Part shown: one piece after another, positions 22,641 to 32,603 of the stretch | Position numbering within the stretch: position 1 is the stretch's first letter | Layout of the letters: each line of letters starts with the position of its first letter | Origin: Platanthera guangdongensis | Lineage: Eukaryota; Streptophyta; Magnoliopsida; Asparagales; Orchidaceae | Direction of reading: 5' to 3' | Length of the DNA stretch: 64,000 nt | Assembly (NCBI GenBank): GCA_039583875.1 | Contig: CM077150.1 | Location: 185,446,375 to 185,510,374, forward strand | Made by a program: the position numbers and the translations under genes | The notes under the pieces: generated by a model | Database searches by the model: none | What the model was told of the DNA's origin: nothing | What the model saw: only the letters and a program-made list of their open reading frames with translations

Positions 22641-23467
22641 TTAGACAGATTTTCTGGCTTTAGCTTGACAAGCTTTGAGCTGAGCTCGATGAACTGCAAA
22701 CTGAGCTCGACGAACTTTGATTTTCTCAGCGCTCTCAGCCTTTTTTGCCTTAGTCAATTCTTCTCTTTCTTCAGCTTACCAAGCGTTGGGCTGAGCTCGA
22801 CGAACTGTAACCTAAGCTCGACGAACTTCGAGCTAAGTTCGACGAATTTTGTATTCTGATTTCTTAAGCTTGTGCTCAGTTGAGCTCGACGATCAGCAAG
22901 CTGATTTCGATGAACTCTTAGTTGAGTTCGATGAAATATGACATTACTGCACAAATCATTTTTCTTTACTTGTCCAATCATGGACTACCTGCATGCATGA
23001 ACTAAAGCACACATCAAATACAGTATATGTGTATGTCATTGATCCGTTTGACTTCTTACAAATCTGGGATATTGGGATCAATCGACCCAATAATCTCCCC
23101 CTATTTTAAGACATCAAAACTATACAGGTCATTGACAACACAACATTTCATCATAACATAATTTATACAAAATTTAACAGTAGAAGTGTTACCATTTCTC
23201 CAGCCTATGGAGACTTACTTACTCCCCCTAGCATGCTGCCATCCTTACTGTTCCACTTGGCTGTACTTATCAACCCTTGACTTCTTTCCTCCCCCTTTTT
23301 GACTTCTACAATAGGGAGCATACTGATAGGTTGTTCTCACCCTATCTATCTCAGCTATCGGGCAAGCTCCTCCTCAACAGTTGCACACCATCTTCAGTAT
23401 CTGGAGAAAGAGCCTGTTCTACCTGCAAAATAAGCAATGGAGCATATGGTAGAAGAGAGAATTGAAG

Positions 23468-24331
23468 CTACACAAGATTCAGCATGCCCAATTCAAATTT
23501 GATGGTGTTGAACTTAGCTTCATCTAGTGGCTTAGTGAAGATATCAACCACTTGCTTCTCTGTAGAGACAAACTCAAGGGAGATGTCTTCCCTTTCCACA
23601 TGTTCTCTAATTAAATGATACCAAATGTCTATATGTTTAGTCCTGCTATGGGAGAACGGATTCATAGCTATAAAAATTACACTAGTAGAATCACAAAAGA
23701 GTGGAGTTCTACTTATCTAAACATTGTAGTCTTGAAGTTGATGCTGAATCCACAGAAACTGAGCACAACAGCTTCCAACTGAAATGTACTCTGACTCTGT
23801 TGTTGAGATTGCTACACTTGTCTGTTTCTTGCTGCTCTAAGAGACAAGCCTTCCATCTAGAAATTAACAGGAGCCTGTAGTGCTCTTCCTGTCCTCCTTA
23901 CAAGATGCAAAATTTGCATCTGAATAGTTAGTTAGTTCAAAGTCCCCATTCCTGGGGTATCATAGGCCAAGATCTTGGGTGCCCTTAATATATCTCAAGA
24001 TTCTTTTCACAGCTTTATAGTGAGACTCTTTAGGGCAGACTTGATACCTAGCACAGACACATGTTGCATACATAATGTCAGGCCTACTTGCAGTGAGGTA
24101 GAGAACGGAGCCAACTGTACCTCTATACAAAGTTTGATCAACAGTCTTCCCGGGAACATCTTTGCCTATAGGCATACTTGAGCTCATGGGATCTCTTATG
24201 GTGGAAGCATTCTCCATGCCATATTTCTTGATCATCTCCCTGGTGAATTTTGACTGGGATATGGATAGACCATCATCAGTCTGTTTTACTTGGAGTCCCA
24301 AGAAAAACTTCAATTCACCCAGACTACTCAT
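23468..24331 (-). pseudogene. pol: E3 RNase H and end of reverse transcriptase
   Basis: Minus-strand reading: [52 protein letters not shown] (polymerase C-terminus, 24331-23960). After stops comes RNase H with [20 protein letters not shown] and HSRTKHIDI, ending at LGMLNLV and stop 23468. It would degrade RNA in the hybrid. At least four in-frame stops lie between 23960 and 23665. It is close to the E6 copy (58690-59559) along its length. Confidence 0.87.
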
Positions 24332-24419
24332 CTCAAACTTCCCCTACATAAGTTTTGCAAATTTAATGCAGAGATTGTCATCAGTAGAGCCAAATATTAT
24401 GTCATCAACATAAATCTGG

Positions 24420-25092
24420 ACTAGGATGATCTTGCCCTTAAATTCCCCTAGGAATAGGGTCTTGTTTATCTTCCCCTTGAGAATTTGTTCTCAATGAGGA
24501 AGGTAGACAATGTCTCATACATGCTATTGGGGCTTACTTAAGCCCATAAAGAGCTTTCCTAAGTCTATATACAGCAGTGGGAGAGTTACAGTCAATAAAA
24601 CCTGGAGGCTGCTCTACATAAACCTCTTCCTTCAATTCTCCATGCAGGAAGGCTGACTTGACATCCATCTGGAATATCTTGAATCCCTGGAAGGCTACAA
24701 ATGCAAGAAACAGTCTGTTTGCTTCCAACCTTGCAACTGGGGCAAAGGTTTGATCATAATCAATCCCTTCTTCCTGTTTATACCCTTTGGCCACTAGTCT
24801 GGCTTTATTCTTGATTACAATGTTATTTTCATCAAGTTTATTTTAGAAAATCCACTTGACTCCAAAAAATTGAGTCCATTTAGTCTGGGAACCAGCTTCG
24901 AGACCTTGCACCTTTTGAACTGGTTCAGTTCTTCCTACATTGCATCAATCCAGAATGGGTCTTGATTTGCTTCTTCAAATTTCTTGGGCTCTTCTTGTAA
25001 CAGTAAGCTGGAATAGAGTGTTATGTTGAGACTCCTACTTCTGGTTTGTACACATTGGCTAGCCTCACCTATTATCTGCTCTATAGGATGAT
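24420..25092 (-). pseudogene. pol: E3 reverse transcriptase, N-terminal and palm part
   Basis: Copia reverse transcriptase on minus. [40 protein letters not shown] and [11 protein letters not shown] are clear (24794-24534). The preceding W-x-E-A and IKCKWIF-like linker (25000-24830) is broken by stops. Sequence around 24400 still reads the copia catalytic YVDD region, in shifted frame. The enzyme cannot be made intact. Confidence 0.83.
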
Positions 25093-25593
25093 CTATAAGA
25101 TATTTGACTGCTGGGGCAGTTTGAGTGCTTCTTGCTGATTATCATTTTCTGTAGCAGGTTGGTCTTCATTTCCTACTTGACTGCCCTGTGCTTCCTCTAG
25201 ACAGCATCCCTCACCACAATCTTCTCGTAAAGCTGGGTCTTTATCTTTGATGGAGAGCTTTTCCATCATGACTTCTATTCGTTCAGAGCTAGGCAAAGAG
25301 CTTGATAGCTCATTGTCAATCATGCATAACTCATTAAACACTACATGGACAGTCTCTTATACAACTTGATTTATCAAGTTATAGACTCTATATGTCCTAC
25401 TATTGTTATTGTACCCAACAAATATCCCCTCATGGGATTTTGCAGCAAACTTAGTCATTTTTGACTTACCATTGTCCATGATGAAACACTTACAACCAAA
25501 GATCCTGAAGTAGGAAATGTTTGGTTCTCTGCCCTTCAAGATCTCATAAGAAGTCTTCTTGTGGCCTTTGGTGATGGAAGCCCTATTGAACAT
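25093..25593 (-). pseudogene. pol: E3 integrase C-terminus and linker to reverse transcriptase
   Basis: 25593-25357 reads GHKKTSYEILKGREPNISYF and [14 protein letters not shown], the copia integrase C-terminal GKGY-like region; E6 has the same block at 57450-57600. It ends at a stop, and 25341-25093 is a poorly conserved acidic linker. This is part of the broken polyprotein. Confidence 0.8.
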
Positions 25594-26351
25594 ATGCCAT
25601 GCAGTGTTAACTGCCTCAGCCCAGAAATATTCATGGAGAGAAGTGTCACTTAAGAGTGTTCTCCCAGCTTCTATGAGAGTCCTGTTTTTCCTCTCAGCTA
25701 ACCCATTTGCTGGGGTATTCTTGGGGAGGAGAACTCTTGATGAATCTCATGCTCTTCATAGAATGTAGTCATAGCAGCACATTGAAACTCAGTTCCATGG
25801 TCACTTCTTATTCTGACCACAGAGCATGCAAGCTCATTGTGAATTTGCCTGACCAAGTTTGTGAGGAATTCAAGGGTTTCATCCTTTATTCTAAGGAAGA
25901 ACACACAAGTAAACCTGGAATAGTCATCAACCACCACAAGGGTGTAAACCTTCCTACCTAGACTATGAACATGCATAGGACCAAACAAGTGCATATACAG
26001 GAGATACAAGCATCTCATAGAGTCCTTGGTCCTAATGCTCTTGAAAGAGGTCTTAATTTGCTTACCCTTTTGGCAAGCAGCATAAATACCCTCATTGGAG
26101 CATTTTATTTTGGGACCATTCCTAACAAGATCATCACTGAAGAGCTGACCAATGGTCTTATAATTAAGATGAGCCAGTCTTTTGTGCCACTTAACACAAT
26201 ATGAGACTTTCTCATCTGTAACTAGGCATATAGGAGAACTATTTTCTAAGCAAAAAAATCAAGCAATAAACAATCCCACTCCTAATTCATGTTAAGATGA
26301 AACTTTGGTCACTTAACCTCTTGGTGTTGCACTTATCCTTATGGAAGGAAA
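25594..26351 (-). pseudogene. pol: E3 integrase zinc domain and catalytic core
   Basis: On minus from 26351: the HHCC zinc domain ([12 protein letters not shown], then ..AACQKGKQ with the first Cys of the CxxC pair read as Tyr), then the catalytic core [34 protein letters not shown] and EFSSPRIPQQ (26018-25698). D-D are present; the E-containing helix is after a frame change near 25690. Integrase would insert the copia cDNA. The upstream part was separated by E4 at 26351. Confidence 0.86.
26347..26351. repeat. Target-site duplication GGAAA, left of E4
   Basis: GGAAA precedes the TG of the E4 5' LTR and is repeated at 37143-37147 directly after the CA of its 3' LTR. It falls inside E3 protease-integrase sequence. 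Confidence 0.93.
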
Positions 26352-26721
26352 TGTAACGCCCCTGCTTTTTTCGGCATTATTGTCTCCCCTGGTTGGCATC
26401 TTTGTGACATAAGGGCATTACTCTAGCGTTCAGTTGGTGGCGGGTCGTCGTTAGTGCGCTTTCGCGTCTCTTCGATTCAGTCGGCTGAATTCTTGAATCT
26501 TTGGCAAAAACGGAAATTTTCACATTTGGAAAACTTAATTGATTGATCTTTTGTCTTGCTCGTCCAGTTCGACGAACCAACCTTGCTATGTTTGACATTA
26601 TCTTATTTTATTCTCTGGGTTCGACGATTGTTAGTTTTCTGGGCGTTGTTTGGAGGTCGACGATCGTCGAGCTCCACGATTGTCGTGCTGAGCTCGACGA
26701 GTCGTCGAGTGGAGTCATCTG

Positions 26722-27134
26722 GTGTCGACACAATGTGTCGACACCGCTGGCTGTCAGGTGTCGACACTGCCGGCCAGTGTCGACACAGTGTGTCGACACC
26801 GCTGGCTGTCGAGTGTCGATACTGCTGTGTCGACACTGCCAGCCGGTGTCGACACAGTGTGTCGACACCGCTGGCTGGCGGGTGTCGACACCGCTGTGTC
26901 GACACTGCCGGCTGGTGTCGACACTGCTGTGTCGACACTGCCGGCTTGTGTCGACACAGGTGTGTCGACACCGCTGTCTGTCGAGTGTCGACACCGCTGT
27001 CTGTCGAGTGTCGACACTGCTGTGTCGACACTGCCGGCCGGTGTCGACACAGTGTGTCGACACCGCTGGCTGGCGGGTGTCGACACTGCTGTGTCGATAC
27101 TGCAGGTTGGTGTCGACACAGGTGTGTCGACACC
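26722..27134. repeat. GTGTCGACAC array in the E4 5' LTR
   Basis: About twenty exact copies of the perfect palindrome GTGTCGACAC with short GC-rich spacers (CGCTGGCTG, TGCCGGC). Spacing alternates between about 9 and 20 bases. It produces long apparent frames on both strands (C-R-H and V-D-T rich), which are not proteins. Confidence 0.93.
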
Positions 27135-27200
27135 GCTGTTCTGTAGTGTGTCGGCACCGCCGGGCCGGTGTAGTTGAACCCGGTCCTTTCGGCTGTTTAG

Positions 27201-27208
27201 TATTTATA
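27201..27208 (+). promoter_or_regulatory. TATA box of the E4 5' LTR
   Basis: TATTTATA within TTTAGTATTTATACCCTGC, about 70 bases after the decamer array. It is identical at 35391-35398 in the 3' LTR. Confidence 0.7.
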
Positions 27209-27820
27209 CCCTGCTTCTTCTTATCTTTAGCCGACCTAGGTTTCTCCTGCTTTCCGTCCCAGAGCGGCGTGCGCGGAGAAGTTTGTCATCCGTGCCTCTC
27301 CCGGCGATCACCGACGGAGCTCCGGTGCTCGGTTTTTCCCGCCGATCGTGGATCTGGAAGGCTCTCGTCGAGAGCTACGCCCTCGGGGTAATTTCTCCCC
27401 CGTTCCTCGAGTTTTTCTTGCTAGGTTTTTCGGCCCTAACCGTTTCTCCAGTCATCTTTCGTCCAGATTTCGGCTCCTATCGCGACGCGTGGAGATTTGG
27501 AGAGTTTTTCAGGTAAATCGAGGCAAGTAGTGTTCTTGCTTTCCCTTTGTTCTTAATTCGAAATTCCTACCTTCCTTTTTGTTTCGACACTTGTTGAGCT
27601 TATCATATTCCGACGGTAGAGATACTTGTTCTGAACTCCTAACTTGTTTTCCCCTCTATTTCTGGAATTTGTGACTTGATGTCCCTTAAGTTTTAAATCT
27701 CAAAATCTTGTTGTTCTTTGAAACGCCCTTATGCAGCCCACTTAGTCGGCTATCCCTGGAGTTTATGGTGATGAATGAGCGTAAATGAACACTGCTTGTA
27801 TAATTATGTAACTAAGGAAA

Positions 27821-28017
27821 TTCAGATGAACTATGCGCGTTGGGGTCCTCCCTCGGCATAGCGTTTTACATTCAGATGAACTATGCGCGTTGGGGTCCTC
27901 CTTCGGCATAGTGTTTTATATTCAGATAAACTATGCGCGTTGGGGTCCTCCCTCGGCATAGTATTTTATACTCGGATAGGCTGTGCGCGTTGGGGTTCCT
28001 CCCTCGGCATGGTAATT
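27821..28017 (+). repeat. Four-copy ~50-bp tandem repeat in the E4 LTR
   Basis: The unit contains AACTATGCGCGTTGGGGTCC and CTCGGCATAG with TTTTATA ends; the fourth copy is more diverged. The same set occurs at 36011-36206. Confidence 0.88.
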
Positions 28018-28955
28018 ACTAATGAAAGATTGGACTTCGGTTGCTGTTGCTTGCTCCTTTTCTTTTGTATATATAATGCTTAGTATTTCTTGCTCAGCTA
28101 GTTTTACTGTTGCTCATTTTTTTTACTCTATTGACCGTTTTGTTGCAGTCACCTTTTCTTTCATTCTCCTGTACTTAGAGGTTTGTGTAGTCTGCTTTTA
28201 CACTTTCTCTACTTGTGACTTGCTTCTGAGGTGTTCTTCTTTTGAATGCCTTAGGATCAGAGCTGTAGCAGGTTTAGCTGACAGACTTGGGCTTCTGGTG
28301 CTGCTGGTCCCTGTGGCTGTTTGTTTCCACCTCCGAGTTTGAGGTAGTTACTTTGTTTAGACTTGGTTGTTTTTCTTCTTTCTATGGGTTCGTGTCAGTT
28401 GTTGACGCCCATAGACTTTAGCTTTTCTGTGATAGACTGCTTGTTGCTCTCACTACTATTACTTTTTACCTGATGGTTCTCGCTCTTCTGGGAAGGATTT
28501 ATGCTAGGGTGCATTCTAGTTATTTTAAACCCTAAAATGTTACTATATGTACTCATGCATTTCATGTTTGTAAAACTAAAGCACTATTTTTCCTTATAGC
28601 GTAAAGACTACCTTTCTATGTATATTATATTCACCTTAGAGTCGTGCATACCATGGGCCGTCCCCCGGGGACACTTATGCTCGTTTAGGGTGTCAACTTA
28701 ATTGAACCAAAGTATTTACTGCTGCGTATAAATATACTGTTACCTGTGGACTAGCTGATCCACCGTGCCGAGGGATATGGCCTTTTCAACATAACTGTTT
28801 TTCTACCATAATTAATCAACGTTTTCCTTAAAAACAAAGGTCAGGAGTTTTGCCTGAGCGTGTGCAGTTATCCCATGCACGACGTGGCATCACGGCACGT
28901 GTTTTCTCCTGCTCTGATACGATTTTATCATTGAGAAAATGCGGGTTGTGATAGT

Positions 28956-28976
28956 TGGTATCAGAGGGAGGTTTCG
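28956..28976 (+). other. E4 primer-binding site, tRNA-iMet
   Basis: TGGTATCAGAG, then GG, then AGGTTTCG. Apart from the two G the 21 bases equal the complement of the plant initiator-tRNA 3' end. E6 has the same GG at the same place (54246 on). Confidence 0.88.
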
Positions 28977-29762
28977 CAAGAGGGTTGGTTGGTTGACCAA
29001 ACCAGTCGAACAACTTTCCCTTAAGCAAAACCCTAGTTGTATCATTGCATTGCATACACACACCAATATGTCATCAGTAGATTTTGATGGAAGAACGAAC
29101 ACTACACTCATAGCATGATACGAAGTATACGGGGCATATTATGTAGTATGGGATGCATAATATGTGTTTGTATATGGATGCACCATAGGTGGCAACATGT
29201 GATGGTTATGTAGTATGGGATGCATAACCATCATCACATGGATGCCCATTAGCGCGTTTTCTTTCTTCGTTATATACAATATTATGTAGTATGGGATGCA
29301 TAACATTGAATGTATACGCCGCTCATAGCATGCACTAAGGCCTTATTGTAGTATGCATAGCACTGCATACATAGCATATCATTGCATAAGCACACGTGCC
29401 AAGTTAATGATCTGCATGATGACATATGTACACTTATACCTTGGGATGAAATTTATACATTCATGCATTCATATTGTAGGCACAAGCTAGAAGCATAACA
29501 TCATTTTATGATTTCCCAGAGCAAGGTAACAGTAGGAGCAAGTATCGGTTCTTTTTCGACCTGATCTGAGTTTGTCCGTTCCGGATCTGAACTGTGTCAG
29601 GGTATGCTAGTTTTCTAACTTCAGTGTCCTAAGCTAGGTCCCTGATAAGCCTTTTGTTCATATCGGTCAATGTAAATCCGAAATAGTGTGTTTTAGGGAA
29701 TGCTTTCCCAGTTTGTGGTGTCTTAGGCAAAGTCTGACTAAGATCTCCGTTTGTTCTGTAGA
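28977..29762 (+). other. E4 leader with three loop-conserved hairpins
   Basis: Non-coding, about 790 bases. Three hairpins share the 12-base loop TAGTATGGGATG: 29135-29164 (9-bp stem CATATTATG), 29201-29232 (10-bp stem GATGGTTATG) and 29277-29308 (10-bp stem with one mismatch, CAATATTATG). The stems differ in sequence yet pair. A degenerate fourth copy is near 29345. Such leader structures could serve packaging or dimerisation of genomic RNA; that is inference. Confidence 0.8.
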
Positions 29763-30997
29763 ATGCCGCCTAAGCGCGTTGCGACGAGGTCGACCCCCCA
29801 GTCAGAGGGTGAGTCTTCAGGTGCCCAGAGCGAAGCGGTGATCGAAGCACTGAGGCTAAGTAATGAGACCCTGGCAAAGCAGATGGTGGACATGCAGTCC
29901 CAAATGCAATCGATGTTGGCTGTATCTCTGGGCAGCAGTCCAGAGCACAGGGTCCTGCTGTGGATCAAGCGGTTCCTACCCCCCCTGCTGCTCTAGTTCC
30001 CCCAGTTGCGTTGCCGCCTAAGATGAATTTCATTTCTCACTTCCAGCGTTTAGGACCCCCGTCTTATGACGGTAGGGCAGACTTCATGGCATTGGATGAC
30101 TGGATTATTGCCATGGAAGAAATGTTTTCCTACTCTGGCATTTCTCCCAATCAAAAGGTGATGATTGCGGCTTATCAACTCAAGGGCCTTGCGAAGAGTT
30201 GGTGGATTAGAGAAAAAGAGAACCTTTCGGAGGGGTGCTCGTGGGAATCATTCAGGAGTTTGTTACTAAAGAATTTCCTACCATCGGTCGAGCGAGACCG
30301 CCTCATGAATAGTTTCCTACACCTGAAGCAGCGGCAACTCACTGTTGGTGAGTACGAAGTCGAGTTTGGCAAGCTCAGTCATTTCGCACCAGACCTGATA
30401 GCATCTGAAGAAGGCAGAGTGAAGCGTTTTTTGGGTGGTCTGAGGTATGATATCCAGCAGTTGGTTAGTGCCTACAAGTCGGAGACCTTTGCCGAAGTAG
30501 TTGAAGCTGCCTTAAATGTTGAGGCGATAGAAAATGCGAAGAATCGGGGATCGCTTGCAAAGAAGGACAAGAGGAAATCTGACGATGGAGGAAGTGCGAG
30601 GGCACCTGGCCCTGCAGTGAAGAAGGACAGAAGAGAGGTGTGTAGATTCTGTGGTAAGCCGGGGCACTCTCTCGATAGGTGTTTTAAGAGATTGGATGCG
30701 CAGAAGATGTCTCAGGTGCATGCGATCCAAGATGCTCCCAAAGGGGGTCCTGTCTGTTCTTATTGTCAGAGGAGTGGACATGATGTGGCCCGTTGTCACA
30801 AGAAGGCTGGAGCTTATTATCTCTGTGGCCAAAGAGGACACATGAGGGCTAATTGCCCGCAGAGCCAGCCTGCGCTGCATGCAGTCCCGTTGCAGACCTT
30901 ACCGCCGCCCCCGCCTCTCGCGGACAAAGGAAAAGGAAAGTTGAATGTGCTGACCAAGGAGGAAGCCCAATCATCGACTCAGGTGATCGCAGGTTAG
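29763..30997 (+). pseudogene. gag: E4 gag (one frameshift)
   Basis: Capsid and nucleocapsid precursor. From ATG 29763 (MPPKRVATRS, typical of Tekay gag) the first frame runs to 29996. The frame then changes between about 29930 and 29995 and continues to 30997. The second part has the retrotransposon gag core (YQLKGLAKSWWIREKE, FLGGLRYDIQQLV), then three zinc knuckles: CRFCGKPGHSLDRC, CSYCQRSGHDVARC and YLCGQRGHMRANC with the surrounding spacing. The first Cys of the third knuckle is Tyr (TGT to TAT). Total length about 410 codons is normal for the family. Protease follows after 65 bases in another frame. Confidence 0.88.
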
Positions 30998-31062
30998 TCT
31001 CTGACTCGGCTAGTTATTCCTTTTAGTGGATATATGGTTTCTGCATATTAGTTTCGCGCGAT

Positions 31063-31592
31063 GTGTGTTTAGGTCAATTTAAGGTGAAGAATAAGTGGGC
31101 GCGCGTTTTGTTCGATTCGGGTGCTACTCATTCTTTTGTGGCAAGAAGTTTTGTGGACCGTCATCGTTGGGCTCTCGACCAGTTAGACACCTCCATAGAT
31201 GTCAAATTTCCTTCAGGAGAGTTGGTGAGATCAAGCCAGGGTATCCAAAAGTGCCCCATCTCCCTAGGCGGGTTTCTGGCGATTGCGGATCTGAATGTGC
31301 TAGATCTGGTGGACTTTGACGTAATTTTGGGCATGGACTGGTTGTCCAGCTATGATGCTGTCATTCAGTGCAAGTTCAAGCGCTTGGATTTCAAGGGTAG
31401 CAATGGCCAGCCCATGAGTGTGTATGGTTTGCCGCGTCTGGAGTCTCCGATCATTTTTGTGGTGCGTGCTCGTATATTTCTAGAGTCTGGCTGTGATTCT
31501 TTTCTTGTCTCTGTTTCTGTTCTGGGAGCTGCACCGGTTGAGCCCCGGGTAGAGGACGTTTCTGTGGTGTGCGAGTTTCTGGATGTTTTCCA
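31063..31592 (+). CDS. pol: E4 aspartic protease
   Basis: Retropepsin-type protease that matures the polyprotein. The active site [11 protein letters not shown] (D-S-G, residues about 18-28) is intact, followed by [27 protein letters not shown] (flap and C-terminal strand) and the linker VCEFLDVF. It ends in a frameshift: one C is missing at about 31590/31591, so the frame of the following reverse transcriptase (third frame) is lost and this frame stops at 31641. The frame has no ATG near the start and would be read as part of gag-pol. Confidence 0.88.
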
Positions 31593-32603
31593 GATAGCCT
31601 TCCTGGACTTCCTCCTGAGAGAGAGATGGAGTTTGTTATAGACCTCGAGCCAGGCACTCGCCCTATTGCCAAAGCACTGTACCGCATGGCGCCGCGTGAG
31701 TTAGAGGAGCTGCGTACTCAGCTGGATGAGTTATTGCAATGCGGTTTTATTAGACCCAGTTCTTCCCCCTGGGGTGCACCAGTGCTCTTCGTGAAGAAAA
31801 AGGACGGGTCGATGAGACTATGCATTGATTATCGAGAGCTAAACAAGGTAACAATTAAGAACATATATCTGTTGCCTAGGATCGATGATTTGTTCGATCA
31901 GTTGCGCGGTAGCTCTGTGTTCTCGAAGATTGACCTCCGTTCAGGTTACCATCAGTTGAGGATCCGGGAGTCAGACATTCTGCGTAATGTTTTTCGTTCT
32001 CGTTATGGTCACTTTGAATTTCTGGTGATGTCTTTTGGATTGACGAATGCACCGTCAGCTTTTATGGACATGATGAATAGGGTGTTCAAGGATTTTCTGG
32101 ATAAGTTCGTGGTGGTGTTCATTGACAATGTACTAGTATATTCTAGAGATGCAGATGAGCACGCCTTGCACTTGCGCTTGGTTTTGTCTACTTTGAGGGA
32201 GCACAAGCTGTATGCGAAGCTTAGCAAGTGTGAGTTCTGGATATCTCAGGTGTCTTTCCTAGGACACATTATAAGTAAGGAAGGTATCTCAGTGGATTCT
32301 GCAAAGATAGCTGTGGTTTTGGACTGGAAGAGACCTGCATCGCCTAAGGAGATAAGGAGCTTCTTAGGGTTGGCAGGTTACTACAGAAGATTTGTGGAAG
32401 GGTTCTCTGTCCTCTCTGTGTCGTTGACCAGGCTTACACAAAAGTGCGTAGCTTTTGTTTGGAGCGATACCTGTGAGGGAGCTTTTCAAGAGCTCAAAAG
32501 GCGTTTGTGTTCTGCTCCAGTGTTGGCATTGCCAGTGGAAGGAGTGGAGTATGTTGTTTATGTGGACGCCTCGCGAGTTGGACTCGGTTGCGTACTGATG
32601 TAA
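31569..32603 (+). pseudogene. pol: E4 reverse transcriptase, active site changed
   Basis: Gypsy reverse transcriptase: [74 protein letters not shown], then [11 protein letters not shown], where the catalytic pair is D-N instead of D-D (GAT to AAT). Next come [11 protein letters not shown] and [15 protein letters not shown]. The frame ends at TAA 32601-32603, where a Gln codon is expected before RNase H, and RNase H continues in the same frame. The lost second Asp should inactivate this copy. Confidence 0.9.

Larger units (their letters stand above)
20576..23092 (-). repeat. E3 LTR copy A (2517 bp)
   Basis: On minus it starts TATTGGGTCGATTGATCCC (TG changed to TA) after the polypurine tract at 23093-23106, and ends AACTTTCA. 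The U3 has palindromes at 22281-22310 and 22393-22424, a CTCAGCTGTCTCAATGCCAT tandem array (22440-22640) and GAGCTCGACGAAC units (22670-22930). The R/U5 part (20880-21400) has many CTGAGGTAGG-type repeats also found in the E6 LTR. Confidence 0.82.
19100..26351 (-). mobile_element. E3: decayed SIRE-like Ty1/copia element, left part
   Basis: On minus: pol (26351 to 23468), a polypurine tract, LTR copy A (23092-20576), a 33-base remnant with a second polypurine tract, then LTR copy B (20542 leftward to 19100, where E2 is inserted). The element continues at 37143-37535, beyond E4. The order protease, integrase, reverse transcriptase, RNase H identifies Ty1/copia. Long LTRs and close similarity of pol to E6 suggest the SIRE/Maximus lineage. 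All coding parts have many stops. Confidence 0.87.
26352..28953 (+). repeat. E4 5' LTR (2602 bp)
   Basis: It starts TGTAACGCCCC and ends GGTTGTGATA (TA in place of the CA of the other copy). U3 has TTCGACGA and GTCGACGATCGTCGAG units, then the GTGTCGACAC array (26722-27134), a TATA box (27201-27208), GC-rich transcribed sequence and a four-copy ~50-bp repeat (27821-28017). It differs from the 3' LTR by scattered substitutions and a few small indels within the arrays. Confidence 0.94.

Noticed and set aside
26543..27391. Long open frames on both strands (up to 282 codons, Cys/His/Arg or Val/Asp/Thr-rich), also 34742-35581 and 52327-52860
   Set aside because: They are translations of the GTGTCGACAC array; open frames occur in several frames and on both strands and follow the repeat, with no domain or codon signature.
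27883..28342. Frames in the E4 LTR (27883-28083, 28022-28342)
   Set aside because: The first is the ~50-bp tandem repeat; the second is Phe/Ser-rich pyrimidine sequence with a near-identical non-open copy in the other LTR.
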